Shown: one piece after another, positions 12,355 to 22,490 of the stretch
How the letters are laid out: the number at the start of each line of letters is the position of its first letter
Numbering within the stretch: the first letter of the stretch is position 1
Position numbers and translations under genes: made by a program
Source: Byssochlamys sp. IMV 00236
Lineage: Eukaryota > Ascomycota > Eurotiomycetes > Eurotiales > Thermoascaceae
Assembly (NCBI GenBank): GCA_001931875.2
Contig: MSJH02000713.1
Span: forward strand, 1 to 33,284
Direction: 5' to 3'
Length of the DNA: 33,284 bases
Notes under the pieces: generated by a model
Told to the model about the DNA's origin: nothing
Seen by the model: the letters and a program-made list of their open reading frames with translations, nothing else
Database searches by the model: none

Positions 12355-14557
12355 ATGTTAAAATATACACTTGTCTTTTTGTTCTTTTCTAGCCAGGTTA
12401 TCTGCACTCTATATAAACGGGATTTTACATCAAGAAATTACTATACGCTCCGTACAAGCAGTCCCAAAGATATTGAACTCATTCAGCCTATTCTATCTGA
12501 TTTACACGCAAGATTTGAAGGACAAGTGGGCGAATTGACCAGTTACTATTGGATCAGTGTACCTAAAGAGAGCGATCATTTGATAAGCCATTTGAACACA
12601 CTTGTAAAGAGAAGTATTCCAGATGTAGACATCAGACCTCAAGTGCCCTCAAAACGGATCGTGAAACGTGCACTGTCTTTAGATAAACAAGAGATGCATT
12701 TACGTCTGCAGGAAACAAAGAATGCATTGCATATAGCAGATCCTGGGTTTGACAAGCAATGGCATTTGGTAAAATAACACATGTGTACACTTCATACTCA
12801 TTTTTTTTTTTCTGTGTGTGTAGATGAATACATTAGAGTTTGGACGTGATCTTAATGTATCCGGTGTATGGAAACAAGGAATAACGGGGAAAGGTTCGGT
12901 TGTGGCAATACTTGATGACGGTTTAGATTTTGAACACGAAGATCTTCAAAACAATTATGTAAGATATATAAAAATCGAGGCTACCTTTGTTTTCATCATT
13001 GTTCAAAAAAGTATGCAGAGGGCTCCTATGACTTTAATGATCATGTTCTCGAACCTAGACCAAGACTCAGCGATGACGTACACGGAACCCGGTGTGCAGG
13101 TGAAATAGCAGCAGCAAAAAACGATGTGTGTGGGATAGGTGTTGCCTATGATGCAAAAGTGGCGGGTATTCGCATACTTTCAGGGGATATTACAGAAGCA
13201 GACGAAGCAGCTGCCTTAAACTACAAGTACCAAGAGAACCAAATATACTCTTGTTCTTGGGGACCTCCTGATTTGGGTGAAGTTGCAGAGGGTCCTCAAG
13301 GTATCATTCTGGATGCAATCAAAAACGGCGTTGAACATGGTCGACATGGTAAAGGATCTATCTTTGTGTTTGCTTCAGGAAATGGAGGGTATCATGATGA
13401 TAATTGTAATTTTGATGGATACACCAACAGTATCTACACAGTCACTGTAGGAGCCATCGATATCTTGGGGAATTATCCACCATATGCAGAGAAATGTGCA
13501 GCACAGTTTTTGGTAACGTACTCAAGTGGCAGTGGTAACCATATCGTAAAGTCGTGTAAGCAAAAAGCTATGTTTGATGTAAAGCTAAAGTGTTTATTAG
13601 TATACTACCGATGTTCATCCTGGACAATGTTCTGATAATCATGGAGGCACATCGGCAGCTGCTCCGCTTGCGGCAGGCGTGTTTGCACTCGTATTGTCTA
13701 TAAGGCCGGATCTATCTTGGCGAGATCTTCAGCACCTCTGTGTACAATCTGCAATTCCTATTTCTCTGCAAGACGAAGATTGGCAGACCCTACCTTCCGG
13801 ACGCATGTTTAGTCACAAGTATGGATACGGCGTGTTGGATGCTTATAGAATTGTAGAACTCGCGAAATCATTTCAGTCAGTAGGACCACAGGTACATTTA
13901 GAAGCTTCGTCTGCAAATAGAGAAGCATTACAAATCCCAGATATTACAGCAAAGCCCTCAAGAGAGAATGCACTAAGGACGACGCTTCAGGTGACAAAAG
14001 AGATGGCAGCCAGTTTATCAAGGACAGAACATGTCACGGTCACCGTGACAATTGAGCACGATAGACGCGGTGATTTAGAGATACTGTTAGTCAGTCCGAA
14101 CAATATCACTAGTCAGCTGGCAACGCCTCGAAAACATGACTACAGCAGAGACGGTTTGGTCAATTGGACATTTATGTCTGTAAAGCATTGGGACGAGGAC
14201 CCAGTAGGCGTTTGGTCATTATTGGTGATTGATGAAAGGAACCCAGAGTCTAGAGGAAAATTGGTTCAATGGAAGCTTACGATTTGGGGTGAATCAAAAA
14301 AAGAACAAAAGATAGCTACTCAAAGCTTTCTGATGCAGACATTTGAAAGCATGCGTATGAACAAACAAAGAACCCTTGTTCACAGTGTTATCCTGGCTTC
14401 AGTTGCTTTGGTTATTGCCGGTAGCGCTATTTTTATAAGGAAATATAAGCTTTATCATCGCAAGAGTTATTCTCAATCTAGTAGTGGAGACGTATTTGAA
14501 CTTGACAACTTGCTAGAATGTCCTGTAGTCTCTGAGGATGAGTATGACGAAGAATAA
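12355..14557 (+). CDS. KEX2: Kexin, Golgi proprotein convertase (S8B)
   Basis: Four exons (12355-12768, 12824-12958, 13012-13545, 13601-14557) give 679 residues. Kexin cleaves secretory precursors after KR/RR in the late Golgi. There is a signal peptide (1 to about 19), a propeptide ending at the autocleavage site KRIVKR (K104-R105), and a subtilisin domain with D169 ([12 protein letters not shown]), H207 ([10 protein letters not shown]), oxyanion N307 (FASGNGG) and S379 ([13 protein letters not shown]). A P-domain follows at about 450-570, then a single transmembrane helix ([19 protein letters not shown]) and a cytosolic tail with the dileucine-type sequence FELDNLL and an acidic end, plausible trans-Golgi sorting signals. 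The catalytic set is complete. Its stop codon is 39 bp from that of the opposing hydrolase gene. Confidence 0.96.
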
Positions 14558-14596
14558 TTATGTAATTTTTATGACTTTATTCATGTAATCTCTCAT

Positions 14597-15687
14597 TTAT
14601 AATAATAAAAAGTCTTTCACTTTAGCATTGACAGACTTCCAAGATGTGATTAGCACATCATGTCCTTGGTTATTGAATACGACTAATTGAGCATGTGGAA
14701 GAGAGGAGTGTACCTGAACATGGTTATGGAAAGGAACAGTCTATGACAAAAGTTAGACATCTTTTCATCACAACCTAAGCTTACCTTATCCTGATCCCCC
14801 CAAATGAGAAGTGTCGAGTTGACTCCTTTCAATTGACCTACTCTCTCATATCTCTCCTTTAGTCCGGTAAAGGGAAAGTCAATGACTGTACGTAGAAATG
14901 CCCTAAAGAAGCCTGGATGATGCACAAATTGATGATATGCTATTTGGGATATACGATCTGCTAATTCTGTAGAGCCTTCTTCTGTATTTGCGTTCGCATG
15001 ACGTGCTGAAGCAGCAAAGTGGCGTATGGCCATAGTAACTAATGGTCTCACCAGAGGCTGGCCGATGAGCACTTGACTTAAAATGGGTAATCGAGCCACT
15101 TTGGAGGTCAAGGGCAGATCGTTCTGCTGCATCAATCCAGTAGGTGCGATCAAAACTAATTTGCGTACCATTTCTGGATAGAAAGCAGTAAAAGATGTTG
15201 CAATACCTCCACCTAGAGAAACGCCAATGACATCAGCCCTTGTCCATCCTATTTTGTGCATCAAGAGAGCCAATTGAGATGTATATAGGGCTTCATCATA
15301 GTAGGCATGAGGAGCATCAGAGTAGCCTCTGCCCCAGAGATCATAAACAACGACATGGTGACCACTGTTTGCCTTTCATATGTGGATTAATGATACTTGA
15401 TGTTAACTTTCATTATACATTACTAGCTCTCTAGCCAATTTATCATAACAAGAAGAACCTGTCGTTATGCCATGAATCAGAATAACAGGATTACCTTGTT
15501 CATTGCCAAACATCCAATAACGCATTGTGCCATGGGGTAGAGTCAAATAGGTACCATTAGGATAAAAGTCAGGGGGATATAAGTCAGAAGGTTTATCAGA
15601 AAGAGAGCCGCGTATGATTGGAGGTTGACTGCTTGCTAGTAGATAACCCGTAACTAAGATTAACAATGTCCATTTGTTTAGAAACAT
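14597..15687 (-). CDS. Secreted or membrane-anchored alpha/beta hydrolase
   Basis: Three exons (15687-15424, 15372-14785, 14740-14597) give 331 residues. An in-frame ATG at 15765 would add 26, but the one at 15687 starts directly in a signal or anchor sequence (MFLNKWTLLILVTGYLLASS) and is preferred. The fold markers are HGITTGSS (oxyanion loop), the nucleophile elbow GVSLGGG with S140, D281 in LLIWGDQDK and H311 in NQGHDVL. The triad is complete. Family: AB_hydrolase_1, as in lipases, epoxide hydrolases and esterases; the substrate cannot be read from sequence. N-glycosylation sequon NGT near the N-terminus fits secretion. The product may enter the secretory path. Confidence 0.9.
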
Positions 15688-15920
15688 GGAAAGTTGCAAA
15701 TAAAAAGGTCCGATTTGGCTTTTGTGTGTGTACAACTGGATTTGTAAATGGGGAAATTTAGACATGAATTGTGTGTTTCTTTACGAACCTGCTTTTGACG
15801 TAGATACACCTTTTACCAAAATGATGTCGCAAAAAAAAAAGGGAAACACTGCATGCACGATAAAATGAATTAGCTAATCTTTTTAGAGAATAAAGCGCGG
15901 TGAACAATATGCGCACGAGA

Positions 15921-15949
15921 AGGTTAATGCTACGGGCGCTTCCTTGGGG
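15921..15949 (-). repeat. Left arm of inverted repeat
   Basis: The reverse complement of this 29-mer matches 18228-18256 at 28 of 29 positions (core GAAGCGCCCGTAGCATTA). Weaker similarity continues on both sides to about 60 bp. On the minus strand it continues into a GCTAATT box and CGTGCATGCAGTGTTTCCC (15841-15859), about 155 bp upstream of the hydrolase start. Confidence 0.75.
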
Positions 15950-16256
15950 GCACTACATGTGGCGTTACTTTACAACTTGACATTATAAAGTTCGCTATCT
16001 GATCCAAGACTATCCGTGAGATATTCTTTATATTACACTTGAATGATTCTGGCTCTTTGTTGATCAAACTGACAACATAAAACAATTAAAATATAGCAAT
16101 AACCATATTTTATCTCTTCCTTTTTCCTTGAAAGATAAATTCATATTCTATACCAAGGAGCATGGAAAGATGTCTGTTTCCGAACAAGCTTAACGTGACG
16201 CTGCACATTGAAAAGGCTTGTTGCCGATATTACAGGCTGCGTCTGTAGTGGATTTC

Positions 16257-16345
16257 CTCGTGCGCGTAGTATACACTTTCTAATATGCATGAAAAAAATA
16301 GCTAATTAATTTTTTCGTGATTTTTTCGTGCATGTAGTGTTTTCC
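16257..16345 (+). repeat. Dispersed motif copy (CGTGCATGTAGTGTT family)
   Basis: Contains CTCGTGCGCGTAGT (16257-16270), an AGCTAATTAATTTTTTCG block and CGTGCATGTAGTGTTTTCC (16327-16345). The order is the same as in the reverse complement of 15841-15918, so these are inverted relatives about 400 bp apart. Confidence 0.6.
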
Positions 16346-17253
16346 TCACAGAAGCTTTTTGAACCATAAGAAGTAGCTGCTCAATGTATCGAAGAAGCAA
16401 AAGAGATACCCCTTGAGGGGTCAATGTATGAGCTTATGTGAATAGTTTAGGCAAAGGTCCAATCTTGATACTCATAAACTAAACAATGTATATCGGGTCA
16501 ATTCAGAGTATATTACTGATGAAGTCCCAACAATATAATGGCCGAATGCTGGATATCTTCGGGAAAAAGCTTTTGACAGAGGTATAGATTTGTACCTGAC
16601 CAATTTTTAATCTGAAACCTGAAACCTAGGCACAAGCAGGAGAGTATTTATTCCGAGAAACCTTATTTAAACTTTTAATGTAATAGAGATAAATTTATAT
16701 TCCCATTCTATTGTTATGCCATTTTGAAGCTTCATCATACCTTATTGTACTCATTGGTTCTCTATTTGTTTCAGTGCAGCTCTACTGTCAACATTGGATC
16801 AAAGATGTGTTAGTGCAAAGACCGTAAGGTTCATTCATCATTTGTAACTCAGTATTTATTCTTTATGATCTGAAGTAAAACTTGCTTGCATGAGCGATGC
16901 TGTTCAAGCTTTGTTGTATAATTTATTATTCATGACGTTTAGCTTATAGCATTAGACAAACCACACCTACACCCAACGCTATGTACAACACTGAAATATA
17001 AGAAAGATATGTGTCGATGAGTCTTCATTATGCTGAGAACTCACCTTCAGAAAACAAGATTATTCCATGAATTTATCACGAGCCAATGAGTATTTGGCAT
17101 GACCCATCTATAAGAATAATTCATTTTGTAGTCAGTCTTTTTTTTTGGCTTTCTTTCTCTTCCAGTAATGATAGCAAGAAGCATAAATGACTTATGCACA
17201 AGTAAAACCCAAAAAACAATTATGTATACGTCACGCTAATTTTATTTTCTTTA

Positions 17254-17285
17254 TTTTCGCGAAAGTACGCGTGTGCGTAGTGCTT
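17254..17285 (+). promoter_or_regulatory. MCB/SCB-like site cluster upstream of the candidate gene
   Basis: TTTTCGCGAAA (17254-17264) and ACGCGT (17267-17272) are matches to fungal G1/S (SBF/MBF or E2F-like) sites, followed by GTGCGTAGTGC, a member of the dispersed motif family. The location just upstream of the 17310-17995 exons suggests a promoter. Binding is inferred only from consensus. Confidence 0.35.
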
Positions 17286-17309
17286 CTCTCTCTTTCTTCT
17301 GTTCTCCAG

Positions 17310-17995
17310 AATATCTAACGAAGCAAAGAATTTTATTGCTCAACAAAAAAAACTCTTCATAAAGATAAATACAACAGCACTGAATGATATTGACAAAGTA
17401 AGCATCAATTGTTATTTAGCTTTGTCTATTATTATTAACAAGATTGTTTTTTGTAGAAACTAAACAAAAGAACTAAAAACAAAAGAAATAACAAGAAAAA
17501 GGTACAATGCTTATTGAGTCACACTTAAAGTACTGTCTTACACGTTATTGACGACATTATTTATAATAGAAACCCATTGTGAATATCAGAATTACAAAGA
17601 AAAGAAAGATTTAACATCCAACTTATTAAAATATATTTATCATTGGCTTTTTTTTGTTAGACTGCCACTGATAACAACCCTGGAATATTGTTTTTGAAGC
17701 AATACCAAAAGGCATGCAAAGGCCAGAGATCCAAGTATTTTGATAGGTATGTATATGCGCCTCTCCATTTTTTATTCCAATGCTTATGCTTACCGACACC
17801 TTTTTTATTATTATTATAAGCATCACCAAGAACTGTATTATTGATACAACAGACACGAGCCAAGGCTCACAGGTATCTACTTTCACAGATGATATAAAAA
17901 AGTATCTCAAAGACGTTTGCCATAAAGTATCGCACCCAAAGCCTGCAGGCAACATTATAGACATCGTAAAGAATTTTGAACTAGTCTTGCTCTGA
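17310..17995 (+). CDS. Unrecognised small multi-exon candidate gene
   Basis: Five blocks join in a single frame across canonical GT-AG introns: 17310-17397, 17457-17501, a 9-nt microexon 17570-17578, 17661-17746 and 17821-17995 (TGA). The predicted product is about 134 residues: a charged N-terminal part, a Lys/Asn/Arg-rich basic stretch, then NPGILFLKQYQKACKGQRS and a C-terminal DDIKKYLKDVCHKVSH. No membrane segment or known domain was recognised. The first block has a good acceptor (GTTCTCCAG) but no ATG in frame. An ATG at 17222 could be joined through a weak GTCACG donor, giving MYTISNEAKN. Alternatively this is a relic. It lies inside the 2.3-kb inverted repeat and may be an element-encoded gene. 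Confidence 0.4.
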
Positions 17996-18227
17996 ATACA
18001 TCAGAAATTACACTAATATTACAGGCACTACTTCTACACATTACCTATGATGCCACCCAACAAAACATTTCAACCATCTTGGTTTGTTTATTTTCAAGAA
18101 GAAGAAAGAGATAAAAAAGAAATGTCGTTATTTATTCTAGTTTTATGTTGTCAGTTGATCAACAAAGATGCAAGGTTAGGCAGAGGCATTGGTAATGTGA
18201 CGTTGTATAGTGACAACATAGGTAGCA

Positions 18228-18278
18228 CCCCAAGGAAGCGCCCGTAGCATTAGCCTACTTTCTGGTGCATGTAGTGTT
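18228..18278 (+). repeat. Right arm of inverted repeat plus dispersed-motif copy
   Basis: 18228-18256 is the inverted partner of 15921-15949 (28 of 29 identical). The overlapping 41 bp 18238-18278 match 28416-28456 directly at 33 of 41 positions without gaps, ending in GGTGCATGTAGTGTT. It is therefore a member of a dispersed family. Confidence 0.75.
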
Positions 18279-18689
18279 GGCCATTATGAAAAAGATCGTC
18301 ACTGGTTCCTAACTATTGATATTGTGGTGAAGCAGTCATAAAACGTTATGAGCACTGTGCCACATTATGGGGATAAAAACAGCTTTCTTCCCACTTTAAT
18401 AAACAGTTCAGTTTTCTTCCCTCTTATACTTCGCTCCAAGTGGGTACAAGGTTTGGTTTAGTTATTGGGCTAGGAGAAGTTAAAGACCCCTTAAAACAAT
18501 ATCTACTCGTGATTATATAACACATACTTTTTTGTCTTCTTTCCCTTTCATGCAGTCTTTTCATTAATTGTCTTATTATTTTTTCAATTCTCTCACTACA
18601 CTTGTAGAATGTAATCTAAAGGCAGTTGGAAGAAGTGTCAACACATCAGTCATATCGATAACGACATTTAACTTGGAGCAACATCGGCA

Positions 18690-18965
18690 ACAGTCACACC
18701 ATCATCGATAAGTACAATTTGACTAACCATATGCTTTCGAAAGTTCCTCCAAAAATCGCGCCAATCGCAAGAAAATACAATATTCATCCTCGTACTGCTC
18801 AACGCTGGTGAAAACAGTACCAAGATGATCCCGAGGTTTTTTTTAAAATCTAAATCAAGAGGAAATAGAAATAAACTTGATTATGAGCATGAGATGTTTC
18901 TTAGAAATATATATGATAAAAACCCGCAAATTACTTTTTGGTGTCGATCTTCCCCACGTGCATTG
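18690..18965 (+). pseudogene. Transposase helix-turn-helix relic (N-terminal part)
   Basis: The segment reads LSKVPPKIAPIARKYNIHPR, then TAQRW and a TGA stop, then after a frameshift near 18838 GNRNKLDYEHEMFLRNIYDK. This is the N-terminal helix-turn-helix and linker found in Tc1/mariner-like transposases of Mucoromycota. The stop, the frameshift and the lack of any catalytic domain downstream show it is dead. It is the part missing from the relic at 9580-10200, but they are 9 kb apart and likely independent insertions. Confidence 0.65.
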
Positions 18966-20074
18966 AAAGATATATTTCAAAGACGTGAAGTTAGGTTATC
19001 CAGCTCTGTTACAATGCTGTTGACATTGTTTATATGATGCCGTCTGCAGTGGAGCTCTCAGTAAGAGCTGTGAGCTGTCTGTTACTGTTTTCATTCTAGT
19101 AAAAGACAGCCTATTTAGCATACATACTAGAGCTTTTTTTTAAAGAAACAACCCTGACACCACCAAGCCTTAGCCTACCAATTATAATAGTTTATCTCCC
19201 TTCACCCACCCCATCAGATCGTACGCTTTTTCCCTTCCACCACTCTTACCCACTCATCTCTATACATTATACACCCCTACTTTGTTGAACTTGCTCCGGC
19301 AAAGATTAGTATAAAAATACTGTGTGTCCAATTAGGTTTAATAAATAAAAAGTAGTTTAATCGTATCTATCTTGTTTCCCTGTTATTCATTGCATAAAGT
19401 ATCTCAAACTGGTTTTGATGCATCGGTATGCATTGCATATTCTTTTCTTAAAAATGACTGCAGTAAAAACCATGTATCCTTAGTAAACATGCATAAGAAT
19501 TACTTGGCTTGAAATGATGTAGTTGCCATGACTATTTGACAGAATATTTAATTTCAGCCACTAATGTAAGCTGATAAAAAAAGAAAGTGACTATTTAAAA
19601 GTGTGGCTGTAAGAAAAGAACAGAACATTACTGTGTGTAAATCATGGACATGGCTATGGTTTTAATTGGTAACTGAGCCTAATTTAGAAAATGGTGTCGA
19701 TCGGAAACAAAAATATAAAATTTACCAGCCTTCTTTTAACTCTATTTGGATGTTTGGCTGTGCTTCTATAAAAAAATTAAAAACAAGCTAATTTTAAGCT
19801 CTCTTAGCCTTTCTTTTTTTTTTTGTGATTATATCATCTCTCCCCTTTCTTTTCCCTCTCGCTTCTTTCCCCCTTTTTTTTTTATCTTTCTTCTTTGCCC
19901 CTTTCTCCGTTTACGGCTTATTTTTTATTCTTTTTTGCTTTCCTTTTCTTTAAAAAGCAAAAAAAAAGAGAGAGCAAAAAAAAAAGGTAAAAAGACACAC
20001 ACACACACACAGGGAATAAAAATAAATTAAGCTTATAATTATTAGGAAACATCAGAAATTGATATATTTGGGAA

Positions 20075-22393
20075 ATGAGAGACTCCTTGTTTAAAATGTT
20101 TGGCTCTGTTAGACTTGTACAAGAAGTAACAAGGTCGAATCAACCAGTGACATCTCTTTCAAGAGACACTGAATCTCATCTTGATTCATCAATAGACACG
20201 CCATCTACCAACACGACTATTACTATTATTACAACCACTAATTCTAATGATACCAACACTCATAATAATAATGATAATACAACTAATACTAATATCAGTG
20301 ATGACGATGATGCAACACATACAGCCGACAACGATACCAAGACATCCATCACTTCTAATCCAAATAAAGAAAGTGGTCATATAGCCATTGACGTACAAAA
20401 ACAAGATCAACAAAAGAAGTCCAAATACCACAACTCATCTTTTACAACAAAACCACTAAAGACTCTAAGAATATTTAATAAACATTCCGCGACTTCCTCA
20501 GCTTCTTCACCTTCGAATCCACCATTGATCCCTAAAACACACACACGAAGAAATTCTAAATACAACATACGTCATCATAGAGCCAGACAACCTTCGTTTT
20601 CATCTTTACGTAAATATCCATCCATCAGACCAGAGGAAGAGAGAAACAAGAGGAAATCACAAAAACTATTATGTCTGTGGCCACTTCCTATTGTGACGAG
20701 ATACATGATTTTGATAGCCTTATTTGTATCCACTCTCAACTTTTTAAAAATCACTCACCTCTCATGCGCTGCACCCTCGTTTGTTATTTACAGATCCAGT
20801 ATCAAACACTTGCTCCTGTCACCCTTTCTGGTGGAATGGACATTACCCAGTATTGTCCTATACGGTTGGAACATCTTGATCCTCGGTTTATTTGAAGAAT
20901 CATTGGCTCATATGGTTGGTGGTACACGTCGATTTGTGCAATTGTTAATCACCCTCTTTACTACCGTGTCCGCTCTCAGAATTGCCCTGGGATATTTGTT
21001 TACTAAATCCACAGGGTGGGCAGTGCCTTCTTTGTTTTTTAGTAATGCCATTCATGAATGCAATCAAGGTAAGAAAAAAAAATATATATATATAATCCCA
21101 ATCTCATACATCGTAGGTCTCGCTCCCTTTCTTTTTGCACTCGTCGTCGTTCAATCCCTCAGCATCAACGACAAATACATCCTGATTTATGGACATGAAG
21201 AGTCAAATCATAAATTGACCGTGCGCAAAGTGACCCTGCAGTTGATGATGTCCCTTGTCAATTACACAAGTAAGAACATCCTCTGGTGGTCTCTCTCTGG
21301 TCTTCTCACTGGCTTCATCATCACTGTAATCCTTCAAGCCCTCTTGGCATTTGAGAAGCGTGAAGATTCAGGCAAGGTCAAGGACATGACCGAGTTCATC
21401 ACCCTCGAGCATTACCGACGTACGCCTCTCTGGCGTCTTATTCTTTCGGCCATCAAGAAGTGTGCACTGGTCTTGACTATTACAGTACCTATTCTCATGG
21501 CCTGGAATGCATATTATACACGTGAAGTGAAGGTGACACCCGCTGAATTAAACACGGTATCCCAGGACAGGTATTTGTTCACCTTTGTGTTCATGACAGC
21601 ACCTCGTCGTGGTGATCCCGCTTACCTTACCAGGACGCTCGAGTCCTATTTAGCCAACTGGCCAGAGAATCCACCCGCTAATTCTCCCTATCATCGTATG
21701 CAGGCCATCGTCTATACTCACTTTTCAAATCATACTCAATTTGACGTCGCCAAAGCTCTTTTCTCAGACACGGTCAAGGGTCAAAAGTATCTCAAATGGA
21801 TTCGTGAAGAAGGAAGCGAACTCAACCAACGACTTCATGTCTCCAAGGCGCTTACCTTGGCTACAGATAGATTCGAAAGTACCTATTATGCACTTATGGA
21901 GGACGATTTCCCTGTCTGTGGACCTCGCGAGTGGCATGAGATTGAAAAAGTAATCTATACAGCACAAAAGATGGCTCCCAATCATTGTGGTATATTCGTA
22001 GGCACAGGTGGAAGGTAAAGAAAGAGACAATCTATTCCTTTTTTTTTTTTTGCTCATCTTTTATTTCAGTGGTCTATTTCTTAAACCAGAGTTAGCTCGT
22101 TTGACATCTCAACTGTTGTTGAAATATGCACATATACCACCAGATATCATTATTCAACAATGTCTCCTGGGTCATTTACCAGAATGTTCTGCTTGTGCTG
22201 ATTCACTGGTGACAAGCAAAACTTTGTTGATGTATCATATTGGCTTTAATACCTCTACAAGTGAGGACCGAGTTTATAAAAAGGATGAATTTCAATGTGG
22301 ATGGCGTCATCCATTTGTAAGTAATATCATATAGGATTGATTGCTTACTAACTTATTATGTAGAATGGTGATCCAAGTGTTATTACTTTATAA
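20075..22393 (+). CDS. Multi-pass membrane protein: rhomboid/UBAC2-like region fused to a GT-A-like glycosyltransferase domain
   Basis: Four exons (20075-21068, 21117-22014, 22070-22316, 22364-22393) give 722 residues. Residues 1-205 are Ser/Thr/Asn-rich and basic, probably cytosolic. About 206-420 hold several membrane helices whose layout (WPLPIVTRYMILIAL; GLFEESLAHMVGGTRRFVQL; LAPFLFALVVVQSLS) resembles UBAC2/DSC2-type rhomboid-like proteins; the GxSG serine motif of active rhomboid proteases is absent. A further helix (LVLTITVPILMAWNAYY) precedes a lumenal domain with APRRGDPAYLTRTLESYL and the acidic motif ALMEDDFPVCG (E593-D595), reminiscent of PGAP4/TMEM246 and MGAT4-type transferases. 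A Golgi or ER enzyme is likely; donor and acceptor are unknown. The first intron is 48 nt and stop-free. A second Met at 20096 could be the start. HemW follows after 97 bp. Confidence 0.78.
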
Positions 22394-22490
22394 GCCTTAA
22401 TATCGTAATGTTTTATATAGACCTTTTGTACAATATGCGTTTCTTTTACATATATAAATAATTTGTATTTCTTTTTTTTTAATTCATTTA

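Larger units (their letters stand above)
15688..20074. other. 4.4-kb gene-poor region with repeats and relics
   Basis: This is the largest gap between confident genes. It contains the inverted repeat pair at 15921-15949 / 18228-18256, several copies of a CGTGCATGTAGTG-like motif, a small multi-exon candidate gene (17310-17995), and a transposase helix-turn-helix relic (about 18690-18960). From 19140 to 20074 it is low-complexity, with long pyrimidine runs (about 19800-19960) followed by purine runs and an (AC) microsatellite at about 19995-20011, probably promoter and leader of the glycosyltransferase gene. Elsewhere nothing was recognised. Confidence 0.55.

Noticed and set aside
17626..17964. 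112-codon ORF on the minus strand
   Set aside because: It runs through the introns and exons of the better plus-strand model, lacks a recognisable domain and seems to be a chance shadow.
19746..20030. 94-codon plus-strand ORF
   Set aside because: Consists of pyrimidine and purine runs (Phe/Ser/Leu then Lys) upstream of a real gene; low-complexity artefact.
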